Source: an uncultured Bacteroidales bacterium
GTDB lineage: Bacteria; Bacteroidota; Bacteroidia; Bacteroidales; Paludibacteraceae
DNA: 64,000 bases
Assembly (NCBI GenBank): GCA_902780235.1
Contig: CACZEL010000011.1
Span: forward strand, 1 to 64,000
Reading direction: 5' to 3'
Shown: one piece after another, positions 1 to 9,200 of the stretch
Numbering within the stretch: the stretch's first letter is position 1
Layout of the letters: every line of letters begins with the position of its first letter
Position numbers and translations under genes: made by a program
The notes under the pieces: generated by a model
Seen by the model: the letters and a program-made list of their open reading frames with translations, nothing else
Database searches by the model: none
What the model was told of the DNA's origin: nothing

Positions 1-16
1 GTAAATCACATTTATC

Positions 17-595
17 ATGGCAAAGAAAGTCCCACAGATCAACGCCAGCTCTATGGCCGACATCTCGTTCCTGTTGCTGATTTTCTTCTTGGTGACCACC
101 TCTATGGATGTGAACCAAGGACTGGCTCGCCGTCTGCCTGCGCCTATTCCGCCTGACCAGAAAGTGGAAGATAAGGATATCAACAAGCGCAACCTGCTGG
201 TAGTGAAGATCAACTCCGCTAACCAACTCATGGTGCAAGGCCAGTTGATGGATGTGAAGCAACTTCGAGAGAACGCCAAGAAGTTCATTAAGAACGAAGA
301 GAATGCAGATTTCTATCCCAAGCTCGTGGAGGAGGATTTCGGTGCTCCGTTCGGTGTCATTAAATACACCAAGGATCACGTCATCTCCGTCCAGAACGAC
401 GTGGATACCCGCTATCAGGCATATCTTGATGTTCAGAACGAACTCGTAGCGGCATATAATGAATTGCGTGAAGAATGCGCGCAGAAGTATTTCCACAAGA
501 GCTACAACGAACTCGACGAGGATCAACAGAAAAAGATCCAAAAGATCTATCCTCAGAAGATTTCCGAAGCTGAACCTAAAAATTACGGTAACTAA
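17..595 (+). CDS. exbD: ExbD/TolR-family biopolymer transport protein (first copy)
   Basis: ExbD proteins form, with ExbB, the proton-driven inner-membrane motor that powers TonB-dependent transporters. The 192-aa product has a short cytoplasmic N-terminus and one membrane helix (about residues 13-33) carrying the conserved aspartate (D15, in MADISFLL), which carries protons in this family. The rest is periplasmic. The C-terminal half is longer than in E. coli ExbD (about 141 aa) and has a charged segment, as seen in Bacteroidetes ExbD proteins. The next gene begins one base after its stop, so the two are surely one operon. The usual exbB partner would lie upstream of the window. Family assignment is sure; exact Ton-versus-Tol role is inferred. 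Confidence 0.9.
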   Translation: MAKKVPQINASSMADISFLLLIFFLVTTSMDVNQGLARRLPAPIPPDQKVEDKDINKRNLLVVKINSANQLMVQGQLMDVKQLRENAKKFIKNEENADFYPKLVEEDFGAPFGVIKYTKDHVISVQNDVDTRYQAYLDVQNELVAAYNELREECAQKYFHKSYNELDEDQQKKIQKIYPQKISEAEPKNYGN

Positions 596-596
596 T

Positions 597-1067
597 ATGG
601 CTAAGATACGTAGAAATGAGAAACGTGAGATGCCGGCGCTCAATACGTCGTCTCTCCCTGATATTATCTTCATGCTGCTGTTCTTCTTCATGTCCGTTAC
701 GTCAATGAAGGAAGTAAGCTATAAGGTGCAGTTCCAAAACCCGCAGGCTTCTGAACTCACCAAGCTGGAGAATAAATCCCTCGTGCGCTATATCTACGTG
801 GGTACGCCGACCGCTGAGTTCCGTAAACAATACGGTGCTGAGACGCGTATCCAGTTGAACGACCAATTCGCAGAAGTGAAGGAGATCGGCGAGTATATCG
901 TCAACGAGCGTTCTTCCATGAAGGAGAGCGACCAAGGTCTGATGACCGTCTCCATCAAGGCTGATAAGGAAACCAAGATGGGTGTCATCGCGGACATCAA
1001 GCAGGAGCTTCGTCGTGCGTACGCACTTAAGATCAGCTATGCTGCTACACAGCGCACCAGTTACTAA
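597..1067 (+). CDS. exbD: ExbD/TolR-family biopolymer transport protein (second copy)
   Basis: This is a second ExbD-like subunit, 156 aa. I start it at the ATG at 597, because the upstream in-frame ORF would lie inside the preceding gene. Residues 19-38 form the membrane helix with the conserved aspartate (D22, in LPDIIFMLLFF). The periplasmic part ends with a region that matches the usual ExbD fold in spacing. Tandem, non-identical exbD genes are common in Bacteroidetes Ton operons (family knowledge), where they may form a heteromeric motor. A strong hairpin terminator follows 18 bases after the stop, so this is the last gene of the operon. Confidence 0.9.
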   Translation: MAKIRRNEKREMPALNTSSLPDIIFMLLFFFMSVTSMKEVSYKVQFQNPQASELTKLENKSLVRYIYVGTPTAEFRKQYGAETRIQLNDQFAEVKEIGEYIVNERSSMKESDQGLMTVSIKADKETKMGVIADIKQELRRAYALKISYAATQRTSY

Positions 1068-1084
1068 TTAGTAACTACATATCG

Positions 1085-1117
1085 AAAAAAAAGCAACACG
1101 ATTGTTGCTTTTTTTTT
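1085..1117. terminator. Intrinsic terminator after the exbD operon
   Basis: A-run, stem AGCAAC / GTTGCT with a 6-nt loop, then nine T. The A-run and T-run extend the stem and make it usable in both directions. Confidence 0.85.
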
Positions 1118-1145
1118 GTCTATCATTAAGGAAAAGAGGTGTTAA

Positions 1146-1177
1146 CTTGTCAGTGTCACATATTTTTAGTAATTTTG
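1146..1177 (+). promoter_or_regulatory. Bacteroidetes-type promoter for the 1198 gene
   Basis: TTG at 1147-1149, 20-nt spacer, and TAATTTTG at 1170-1177, twenty bases before the start codon at 1198. Matches the TTTG/TAnnTTTG consensus of the Bacteroidetes primary sigma factor. Confidence 0.7.
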
Positions 1178-1197
1178 CAAGCAAAATTAGTTCGAAT

Positions 1198-2841
1198 ATG
1201 AAAAAAATACTGACAATAGCAGCATCATTGATGCTTACATTGAGTATCCACGCCCAGTTGGCTTGGGATACCGAGTTTACGAAAAGTGATTTTGACAATG
1301 CCCAAACGGTCATTTCCCATACAGAAAATGTCAAATGGGATGATCCTGTATTAGGTGTAGGAGGTGGCCTGAAATTAGGTAAACTGATCGTCAATATTCT
1401 CGGCTTTGGTCAAGATCCCTACGAAGATGAGTGTGTGATTGCCTTGTCGCAGACAGGTATTGCGGAGACGCTCACTTTTGCTTGGCAAGGCGCCAGCGAT
1501 GGTTCTATCAGTGTCTATCAATCGTCGGATCATAATAACTGGTCGCTTGTTTATACCCACGAAGGCAATACGATCTCTACAGATACGGAAGCGGAAGCAG
1601 ACTTGGCTACCAATACCCGTTATCTGAAGTTTGCCGCTACCGGTAAGACCGCAGTTGCGATCCGTAAGATCAAAGTGACCGAACTCAAAGCTCTCTCCGC
1701 TTCTACCGACGAATGGCCGTTTGGTTCGGGAATGGTAGATGACGCCGATGCAACCAAGAATGTCAATATCATGTGGACCAATATCGTGGCTTCTGTCACC
1801 TCTACGGATCCGCATTTCTCGGCTTCGCTGACCACGGTCGGACAGAAGAACCTCATTGATCAAACCACGGTTCTCACGATCCGTTATGCACATTCGGAAG
1901 CTGGTCAACACAGCGGTGAGATCGTCATTTCCGGCGAAGGAAAAGAAGTGCGTATCGCCGTTTCCGGTCAGACAAACAAATACGACCAGACCCTGACATG
2001 GATTCAGGATCTCAGCGAGTGCATCGCTACGGATCATCTCTCGTTCAATGCCTTCACTTCCTCCGGTCTGGATGTGATCTACGAGACCTCGGACGAGAGC
2101 ATCGCTTATGTCGCGGGCAACGAACTGATCATCGCTTGCGCGGGCGATGTAACAATCACCGCTACCCAGCCGGGCAACTACAAGTTCAATGCTGCCACAT
2201 CCATATCCAAGACCCTCACGATCCGCAAAGCGGATCCTATGATCGGCGTTTCTGTAGAGGATCTTACCTACGGTCAACCGATCAGCGAAGCCCTTATCCA
2301 TGAGACGCTCGGTCAAGTAGAAGGCTCTTTCTCCTGGCTGAACATCGCTTCTGACTCCGTGCTCAATGCCGGCGACTATGCCCTGACGTTGCTTTTCACG
2401 CCTGCGAACGCTTGCCTCTATAACACCCGCACGCTTCCGGTCGCTTTGCATGTCAACAAAGCCGTGCAGACTATCGTGTGGGAAAACCAAGAGACCGAAC
2501 TGACTGTCGGAACAGCTATCCTCAGTACGGCGCAGATCTCTTCCGGTCTGCCGATTACCTACGCTTATACAGAGTGCTTGCTCCGCATAGAGGATGGGAG
2601 TATTTATGCCGAGAACGAAGGCGAAGTGACTGTTATTGCTTACCACCCGGGTAATGAGAACTACCTGCCGACAACAGTGATCATGCAGACCTTCACGATC
2701 GCTTCCACGGAGATCCCTTCGGCCATACAACAATTGTCGCCCGAACAGATACGTCGGGCGAACAAATGGCTCCATGCAGGACAAACCTATATCTCTTTCG
2801 AGGGACGCGTCTATGATGCGCAAGGTAAACTGCTTCGCTGA
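1198..2841 (+). CDS. Secreted Ig-like repeat protein with short C-terminal sorting-like motif
   Basis: I choose the ATG at 1198 because it starts a clear signal peptide (MKKILTIAASLMLTLSIHAQ) and lies just after a consensus promoter; the longer ORF from 1102 would include that promoter. The 547-aa product has an N-terminal beta-rich domain (about residues 20-170), then Ig-like or MBG/YDG-type modules (for example LTYGQPISEAL near residue 355). The last ~25 residues end in GRVYDAQGKLLR, resembling the ends of four other secreted proteins in this window. This suggests a degenerate type IX sorting domain. Substrate and function are unknown. It converges on the esterase gene, leaving one base between stops. 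Confidence 0.75.
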   Translation: MKKILTIAASLMLTLSIHAQLAWDTEFTKSDFDNAQTVISHTENVKWDDPVLGVGGGLKLGKLIVNILGFGQDPYEDECVIALSQTGIAETLTFAWQGASDGSISVYQSSDHNNWSLVYTHEGNTISTDTEAEADLATNTRYLKFAATGKTAVAIRKIKVTELKALSASTDEWPFGSGMVDDADATKNVNIMWTNIVASVTSTDPHFSASLTTVGQKNLIDQTTVLTIRYAHSEAGQHSGEIVISGEGKEVRIAVSGQTNKYDQTLTWIQDLSECIATDHLSFNAFTSSGLDVIYETSDESIAYVAGNELIIACAGDVTITATQPGNYKFNAATSISKTLTIRKADPMIGVSVEDLTYGQPISEALIHETLGQVEGSFSWLNIASDSVLNAGDYALTLLFTPANACLYNTRTLPVALHVNKAVQTIVWENQETELTVGTAILSTAQISSGLPITYAYTECLLRIEDGSIYAENEGEVTVIAYHPGNENYLPTTVIMQTFTIASTEIPSAIQQLSPEQIRRANKWLHAGQTYISFEGRVYDAQGKLLR

Positions 2842-2842
2842 T

Positions 2843-4189
2843 CTATTTCAGCCTTTTGCCTTTAATACGCAAATCTCCTAATTCGAGACGCTTACCTTTC
2901 TGCGGCCTGCCGTGTGAGTCATACCACGGCAGTACGCGGATATGTAAGGTGTCGCCTGCTGGTACTAAGATCGGCTGGTCAATACGAATCAGCATCGCTT
3001 TTCCCTTAGGAATAGCGGTGTTTTCATAAAGCGTCGTGACGTCTCTGAACGCCTCGCCAAGACCGGCATTGACGTGAATGTTCATTCCTTTTCCGCCTAC
3101 CGCACAGATCGGCACAACAATCGATTCGATCACCATTCCTTTCTTCTTGTCCGCGCTGATCGTGTACTCTACGTATCGGTTGGCTACCTCGTCTATCTCA
3201 CCTGCCGGCCAAGCCTTGTTGAGCGGCAAGTAACCGAAATGCTTCTTTCTCAAGTTCCGTAGGTTAGCGACCTTCAGATCCTGCATAAACGGCGTACCAT
3301 CGGCGGTGAAAGCTGCTTTCTTGCCGCGCTCCTCAATTGCCTGCGCGTACAAGGTATATTCTTCCTTACTCGGAAAAACCTGCCATGTGTGCATCGCTTC
3401 CAATTCGGGACTCTGACTAATCAACTCGTACGCAAGGCTTGCAATCGCCATGCCGCCTTCGGCACTCGTGTGAGTCTTGTCGCCGCAATTGAAATAGTGC
3501 GTCATGCAGTAGTCCTGACCGCATTGCTCGTAAAACTCCTGAGTCCGTGCTGTCATATCCAAGAAAGGAACGCCCAGATCTTCAGCCACTTCGCGCATGG
3601 CCTGCACGTAATTCTTGCTGACCTCTGATGGCTTTTTCGTATTAACAGTCAGATCGTGCCTGCCTTCGCCGGTGATCTTCCCTTCCTTGAAATACGCACG
3701 GCATATCGGCGCCATCAGGATCGGCGTTACGCCCATCTCCCATGCCTCATGGATATACTTGTGCAAGTACGCTTTATACGTCGTGTTCGGTTCGGTCCCG
3801 CGCATGTCGGTTAAGGTGTCCTGTCCGTTTGCCCGCAAGTCCGCATTCTTCACGTACGCATCTAAGCCTTTGCATTTCTCGTCATTGTGCGCAAACTGAA
3901 TGATCAGGTAATCGCCGGCACTCATCTGCGCCTTCACACTCGGCCACAACGCTTCCGTCTCATAGAACGTGCGGGTACTGGCACCCGACTTACCGCGGTT
4001 ATTGACCTCCACCGAATCGGGATTGAAGAACGCCTGCAGATACATTCCCCAGCCGCGCTTTTGCGTAGCCGCAGGTTTGTATTCCGACATCGTACTGTCA
4101 CCTATCGTGTGTACTTTCCGCTTGGCGGCATGCATAGGAATGATTACTAAAAAACTAATAATGATTAGCCAAAAGATGTTGATTTTCAT
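2843..4189 (-). CDS. SGNH/GDSL esterase, rhamnogalacturonan acetylesterase-like (CE12)
   Basis: The 448-aa protein has a signal peptide (about residues 1-21) followed by the SGNH hydrolase blocks: GDSTM with the nucleophile S32, a glycine in block II (NRGKSGAS near 64-71), N102 in FAHND, and the catalytic pair D237/H240 in DKTHTSAEGG. This block set is typical of CE12 rhamnogalacturonan acetylesterases, which remove acetyl groups from pectin side regions. About 150 extra residues follow the catalytic domain and form a probable beta-rich domain. It stands alone with its own promoter, so the substrate is inferred from family only. Acetyl-xylan activity is a possible alternative. Confidence 0.85.
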   Translation of the reverse strand: MKINIFWLIIISFLVIIPMHAAKRKVHTIGDSTMSEYKPAATQKRGWGMYLQAFFNPDSVEVNNRGKSGASTRTFYETEALWPSVKAQMSAGDYLIIQFAHNDEKCKGLDAYVKNADLRANGQDTLTDMRGTEPNTTYKAYLHKYIHEAWEMGVTPILMAPICRAYFKEGKITGEGRHDLTVNTKKPSEVSKNYVQAMREVAEDLGVPFLDMTARTQEFYEQCGQDYCMTHYFNCGDKTHTSAEGGMAIASLAYELISQSPELEAMHTWQVFPSKEEYTLYAQAIEERGKKAAFTADGTPFMQDLKVANLRNLRKKHFGYLPLNKAWPAGEIDEVANRYVEYTISADKKKGMVIESIVVPICAVGGKGMNIHVNAGLGEAFRDVTTLYENTAIPKGKAMLIRIDQPILVPAGDTLHIRVLPWYDSHGRPQKGKRLELGDLRIKGKRLK

Positions 4190-4212
4190 AAGCTAGATTG
4201 TTATTTTGCTCG

Positions 4213-4244
4213 CAAAGGTACAAAAAAAAATGCACATGTGCAAA
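4213..4244 (-). promoter_or_regulatory. Bacteroidetes-type promoter for the CE12 esterase
   Basis: On the minus strand TTTG (4241-4244), 20 nt, TACCTTTG (4213-4220); the gene starts at 4189. The stretch 4190-4312 holds nothing else that I can support. Confidence 0.8.
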
Positions 4245-4312
4245 TTTTGTGGGGATTTTTTTACAAACTCCCTTATTTTTCAGTTGTCAGTTGACAAGAT
4301 GGCGTCATTAAA

Positions 4313-6124
4313 TTACAGATGTATCTCTACCTGTTCTTTCTCGCCATAGAGCATGTATATTCCCGAAGGAAGTGTAACGTCCTGAGGCTGGTTGGGAATT
4401 ACTGTCTGCTGCCAGACCTCATTGCCTTTTGCATCGTTGATGCGTATAGTCTGTTGTGTACTGACATGAATCTGCACGCCGCTCCTGTCATTCAGACATG
4501 CCAGATAAATGGTAGCATGCGGATAGACAGGATCGGCATCTTCTGGTGCCGTAGTAGAGATGATCATTTGTCCGGAGGCAGTTCCTGATGTATAGAACCG
4601 CACATAGAAATAGCCGTCTGCATCTACATGCTCCGCCCATTCGGCTATCGTGGATTCCGGGATTGCATATGCGGGGCCGGTCAGCTTGTAGAAATAAAAG
4701 ATTTCGTTTCCTGTTTCACTGGTTCCAATAGTGCATCCACCGGAGACAAGCATCTTCATAGTGCTTGTTTTGCTCCATTGAACGGTCATATCTCCACCTA
4801 CCCAATCATTATAATAGAATCGGTGAATGACTTTAGACCGAGCTGCTACACTCAGCACGGTGTCTCTCCGGATTAGTCTCGTTTTGCCGATACAATCAGA
4901 AGGAGTCCACTGCGTAGGTGTGATCGTCGTGCTCTGCGTGCATTGGAACCGCAGATACAGATATTTCTTGCTCGTTAGCAACCAAAGAGCATCCAGTTCC
5001 GCCTTCGTGAGTCCGCACCAATGCCCTTGGTCGGTCACACTAAACGGATAAACACCGACCGCATCCTTAGTAAGAAAATCCGGTGTCAGACCGATATACA
5101 TCTTGAAAAGGTGATCAGTAGGCGTATTAAAACGAGTAGCGGATGTCCATGCTTTGGGAATAGCATAAAGCGTGGCTGTGTCGCCCGATACGGGTGTCGG
5201 GACATCGTATTGCAGCAGAGTGGCTCTTCCTTCGGGGGGTGTTTCCTTGACAAGTTCCACTTTCAGTGTACCAGATCCACCACTGACCACTTTGACATAG
5301 AAGATACCGCCTTTCGCCGTATTGGTAGGATTGCGCATGTAAGTCATGTAGTAGGCTATGTCTTCATATGTATGGAGGGTGGTGTCACCTCCTGCTGCCA
5401 TCTGCATCACGGCGACGCGCCGTTCGTCCAATACGTCCATAGGCGAGAAATCGCAGGTGGTACCGAGGACCACGGTAGCAGATTGAGTTCCGCTCCAGAC
5501 ATAGCGGATGTTTTTGTATTGCCAGTTAGCATAGGGTGCGATAAAGAAGGTCTCTTCATCATTTGCCGCCACCGGAAGCGCTCTGTCATACAACAGCCAT
5601 TGGTCGGTCTCCATACATTGTGAGAACTCAGCATCCGGAGTGAGGTTGATCGTGCCGGCGCAGGAGTACTGGACCTTAACGAACACGTCAATATTATAAC
5701 TAATACCGGCGCTTAACAGCATATCCCGGTAAAACTCACCCATCGCCACCTCGTAATAAGCCACACCCTGTGCGTTCGTTTTCATATCCGGCGTCACTCT
5801 GTGAGGCAGCGTCACGTATGAACCGTTGGCATAACAAAACAGATGGCACACTATAGAGTCGTCATACACTCCGGGCGTACAGCCAAAGTCCATCTCTATG
5901 GTCGGAGCGGCTGCAGTATTATCATTCGGATAAAACTGAACGGTAAGTGGCAAATCAAACGTATTTGCCACATACCATATCGTTCCTGCTCCGGTGATGG
6001 TTGCACTATAGTTTTGCCCCAATCGGATAGGATTGGAGCAACTTTCCCCCGTTTGTGCTAAAACGGGACAAGCCGCTCCGAGGAGCATCGCTATAATCAC
6101 TATGTACAATCGCTGCTTGAGCAT
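4313..6124 (-). CDS. Secreted protein, paralogue of the 23,826-25,577 product, with T9SS-like C-terminus
   Basis: The 603-aa product has a signal peptide ending ACPVLAQ (about residue 24). Its first 100 residues align with the product of 23,826-25,577: both have a cysteine and an N/Q-rich start, TFDLP followed by a beta strand, and the identical CTPGVYDD block. The C-terminus (DVTLPSGIYMLYGEKEQVEI) looks like a regular type IX sorting domain, unlike its paralogue. No enzyme motif was recognised. The start codon overlaps the stop of the small peptide gene in a TGATG junction, so the two are probably translationally coupled. It is the last gene of an operon that begins with the 2,801-aa protein. 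Function unknown. Confidence 0.75.
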   Translation of the reverse strand: MLKQRLYIVIIAMLLGAACPVLAQTGESCSNPIRLGQNYSATITGAGTIWYVANTFDLPLTVQFYPNDNTAAAPTIEMDFGCTPGVYDDSIVCHLFCYANGSYVTLPHRVTPDMKTNAQGVAYYEVAMGEFYRDMLLSAGISYNIDVFVKVQYSCAGTINLTPDAEFSQCMETDQWLLYDRALPVAANDEETFFIAPYANWQYKNIRYVWSGTQSATVVLGTTCDFSPMDVLDERRVAVMQMAAGGDTTLHTYEDIAYYMTYMRNPTNTAKGGIFYVKVVSGGSGTLKVELVKETPPEGRATLLQYDVPTPVSGDTATLYAIPKAWTSATRFNTPTDHLFKMYIGLTPDFLTKDAVGVYPFSVTDQGHWCGLTKAELDALWLLTSKKYLYLRFQCTQSTTITPTQWTPSDCIGKTRLIRRDTVLSVAARSKVIHRFYYNDWVGGDMTVQWSKTSTMKMLVSGGCTIGTSETGNEIFYFYKLTGPAYAIPESTIAEWAEHVDADGYFYVRFYTSGTASGQMIISTTAPEDADPVYPHATIYLACLNDRSGVQIHVSTQQTIRINDAKGNEVWQQTVIPNQPQDVTLPSGIYMLYGEKEQVEIHL

Positions 6125-6252
6125 CAGAACACATCCGTTCTACGCTGAGGAGCCATGTCAGGTGGCAATCCAATGCTGGTTGTCATAATCTGGCTGCATC
6201 CCTCGATCGTTGCCACTTTGATTTGCGGCATGATATATAATCTCTTTTCCAT
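6124..6252 (-). CDS. Small peptide (42 aa) with K-x-Y-x-x-P start, member 1
   Basis: The ORF begins MEKRLYIMPQIKVATIEG and ends in a polar tail (PQRRTDVF). It has no signal peptide and no membrane segment. It starts 16 bases after the stop of the giant gene and its TGA overlaps the next ATG, so it sits in a tight three-gene operon. The N-terminal pattern (M-x-K, Tyr, two residues, Pro, then a Val-rich stretch) is shared with two other small ORFs here (25,635-25,775 and 37,427-37,594). I recall similar short hypothetical proteins in Bacteroidales, but know of no assigned function. Coding status is inferred from the operon geometry and the shared motif. Confidence 0.65.
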   Translation of the reverse strand: MEKRLYIMPQIKVATIEGCSQIMTTSIGLPPDMAPQRRTDVF

Positions 6253-6268
6253 AATGCTAATTTGACAT

Positions 6269-9200
6269 TTATTTAACTAATTGGCCATCCGCACTATAGA
6301 CATTATTTCCGCGGATAATATATACCTTGTTGTCTATGAGTACTTTACGTGTGTTACCTTGTGCATCGATGAGAGCTTCATCCATGCCGGTAGCTACAGC
6401 AGGAGTCTTCGCGATGATACGTAAGCCATAGCCCGTCACTTCTCCTTGCGGCAGCGAAGTGGTATAAGCGCCGTGCGTGAGGTTCCAAACGACCTCGTCG
6501 TTGTAGGTCAGATAAAGTGTATAATTATCTGCTTCTCCAATCACCTCTTGGCTTATCGTGTATTCGCCGGTTTTCGGAATGTTGATACCTAACGGATACT
6601 CTGCTGTCTCGTTTATCACTTCTGCTGTGTTAACGCATAGTTTCGCATTATAGCGGTTAATCCACATCTGCGGAACGATACTGCTGACACTTACTTTCGC
6701 GAGATCCTGACCTACGGTATAGGCATCTGCCTCGCGGCTGTCAGTGGTCTTAATGAACAGACGATCGGTGTACGCACCTTCAGCCGGAGCTATACGCACG
6801 TCATACGTAAGGTTCGCCTGTGCACGTGTACGACGCGGAGCGGCAAAAGCACCATCCTTAGCAACGGAGATGATCTTGTTGCTTTCCACCTGCACGAAAA
6901 CACCTTCACCTACTACAAATTTCTTGGTATTGAGCGTAACTGTCTCGTAGCGCTTCTGGTCCGGCACATACACCTGTCCTTCCGTTACGCCCGGGTTGAC
7001 GAACGCATGGAAGAGTGCGGGGTTCGCTACACCGTTCCAGCCCTTGTCGGTCTCATCGCCTGTTGCAGATGCATGAGCAGTCACGGAGGTAGTCGTTGTG
7101 GAGAGGTCTCCGGAGATCTTCTCAAAGCGTACCGTTCGGGCATCGCCCATCAGACCGATCATGTACAGACGTCCTGGAACAAGCGTCTTATCTCCATCGT
7201 CCTCTACATACGACCAGCATTTCTGCTTGCCTTGCTGAGCACGCTGCTCACCATTGTAATAGATGATATCGAAGTCCTTACCCAACTCCAAGGTACGACC
7301 GTTGGAAGAAATACCGTTGGTAGCATTTACCTGCCAAGGAACGGCTACGGCATACCACTGGTGGTTCTTGGCGTTGAGCTTCAAGTCAAAGTATGCATGA
7401 GTGGCATGTAATTTGTCATAGCCTGCCATAAACTGCCCGGAAGCGGTTGAACCATCCGACTCCAAGATGAAGTTATTGGCCGTTACCGAACCGGTGATCG
7501 TCAGCGCTCCGGTGGTGGTGATACGTACGTCGGCCACGGTACGATCATCCGAAACGGTCAACGGAGCCGTGACGTTCAGATCCGCATACTGCGCATAGAG
7601 CGTACCGATGTTATATAGAATCTCGGTCTCATTGGTTACTTGATCACCACCGATTGCCTTCGTGAACCAACCGCTGCAGTCAACACCGTTCTTGGTTGCT
7701 ACCGGCAGCGTCAGTGTAGCGCCATGCTTAACGGTCAAGGACGTCGTGGCGCAAGTACCGCCATTCGCATCGAGCGTGATCGTATAGGTACGACGTGCGT
7801 AGTTATAGGTCACTTCGGTTACTGCTCCGATCTGAACGGTTTGCGTTTCCGGTGAAAGGAAACCGTCATAGGTCTTCACAGCCGGTGTGACATACGCGCC
7901 GATCTCACCGGATACGTTCTCGGTAGCTTCCGGCGTTTCCGGATACGTGCCATCGATGTTCTGCAGATAGTGCTTAGCAACAATCGACCATTGAGCGGTA
8001 TAGGTCGTGTTCGCTGCCGGCATGGTATTTGCAACAGCAGGAGTCCAACCGAGGAGGGTATGGCCTGCCAAGGTTGCCGTCGGAGCGATAATGGAAGCAC
8101 CATAGTTCACGTCGCCGCTGGTGTAAGAACCGGACAGTTCACCGCCATTGGCATCCCAGGTCAACGTATAGTGATTAACCGTATAGTGCGCATACCAGGT
8201 TACGTCTGCAGAAACAGTCGTAGAAGCACTGACTTGCGTACCGGCCGAAGCCTCGGTGAACCAGCCTGCGAAGGAATATCCATCTTTGGTAGCCGTCGGC
8301 AATGTACCTACAGGATCACCTGAGGCAACATAGATATACTGCAAGCCTTCATTACCACCGTTAGAGTTCAGCGTGACGCACTTCGAGCCTTCGGCTATCG
8401 GCGTAAATTGTGCCTGATAGATCGCATCAGCCGTTGCGTCTGCAATAGCAGGATCCCAACCGGTGAACTTCTGATTATCGTTAGTCGGTTGATTCTCGGT
8501 ATAAACCGGAGTCTCACCCGGGTGCAGATGCAGCGTTTGGAGCACGGTCTCACCATTCTTGAAGGTGATGGTCCATGCATCTTCTACCACCCATTTATAT
8601 TTCGGGTCGGTCGTCTCAAACGGATACTTATGCTCGACTGCATAGGCAACCAAGTTCGCATCCTTGTTGAAATAACCACCGCTGATGGCGCAAGTACCTG
8701 CTGTATGAACGCACTTCGAAGTGGCAGCAAAGTAACCGCCGTTGATGTTGATCGTCGTGGAAGCAGCACCCTCAATGGCATTCGCGGAAGCGGCTGTCGT
8801 TTCGATGATACCATCTGTTACGACGAGCGTACCTTTCTGTACATAAACGGCTTTGTTGGCCGCGTTGCTGATCTTACCCGACTTCAGCGCCGCATTATCA
8901 GTAATCGTGAAGGTTGCACCCGGCGCATTAACGGTAATCAGGTTAGCGATATTACCTGCCAAAAGATGTCCGTTGAGATCAAGCGTACAATTCGTATTCT
9001 GGGTCGTATACGTCAGAACCTCCGATACGTTCGGGATATCACGCAGGAGAGTGATAGTAGCGTTCTTCTTGATTGAAGCTACGTTGAACGCCTCCTTAAT
9101 CATATAGAACGTACGCGTCTCCGCCGCGTCGCTTACGCTTACATACGGAGTAGCAACCTCCCATTCGCCGTTCACATACGCATAATAGGTTCTCACGTTG

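Noticed and set aside
1375..2823. 482-aa open frame antisense to the secreted Ig-like protein
   Set aside because: Composition is typical of a shadow frame (Arg/His/Cys-rich), with no start signal, while the plus strand has a promoter and signal peptide.
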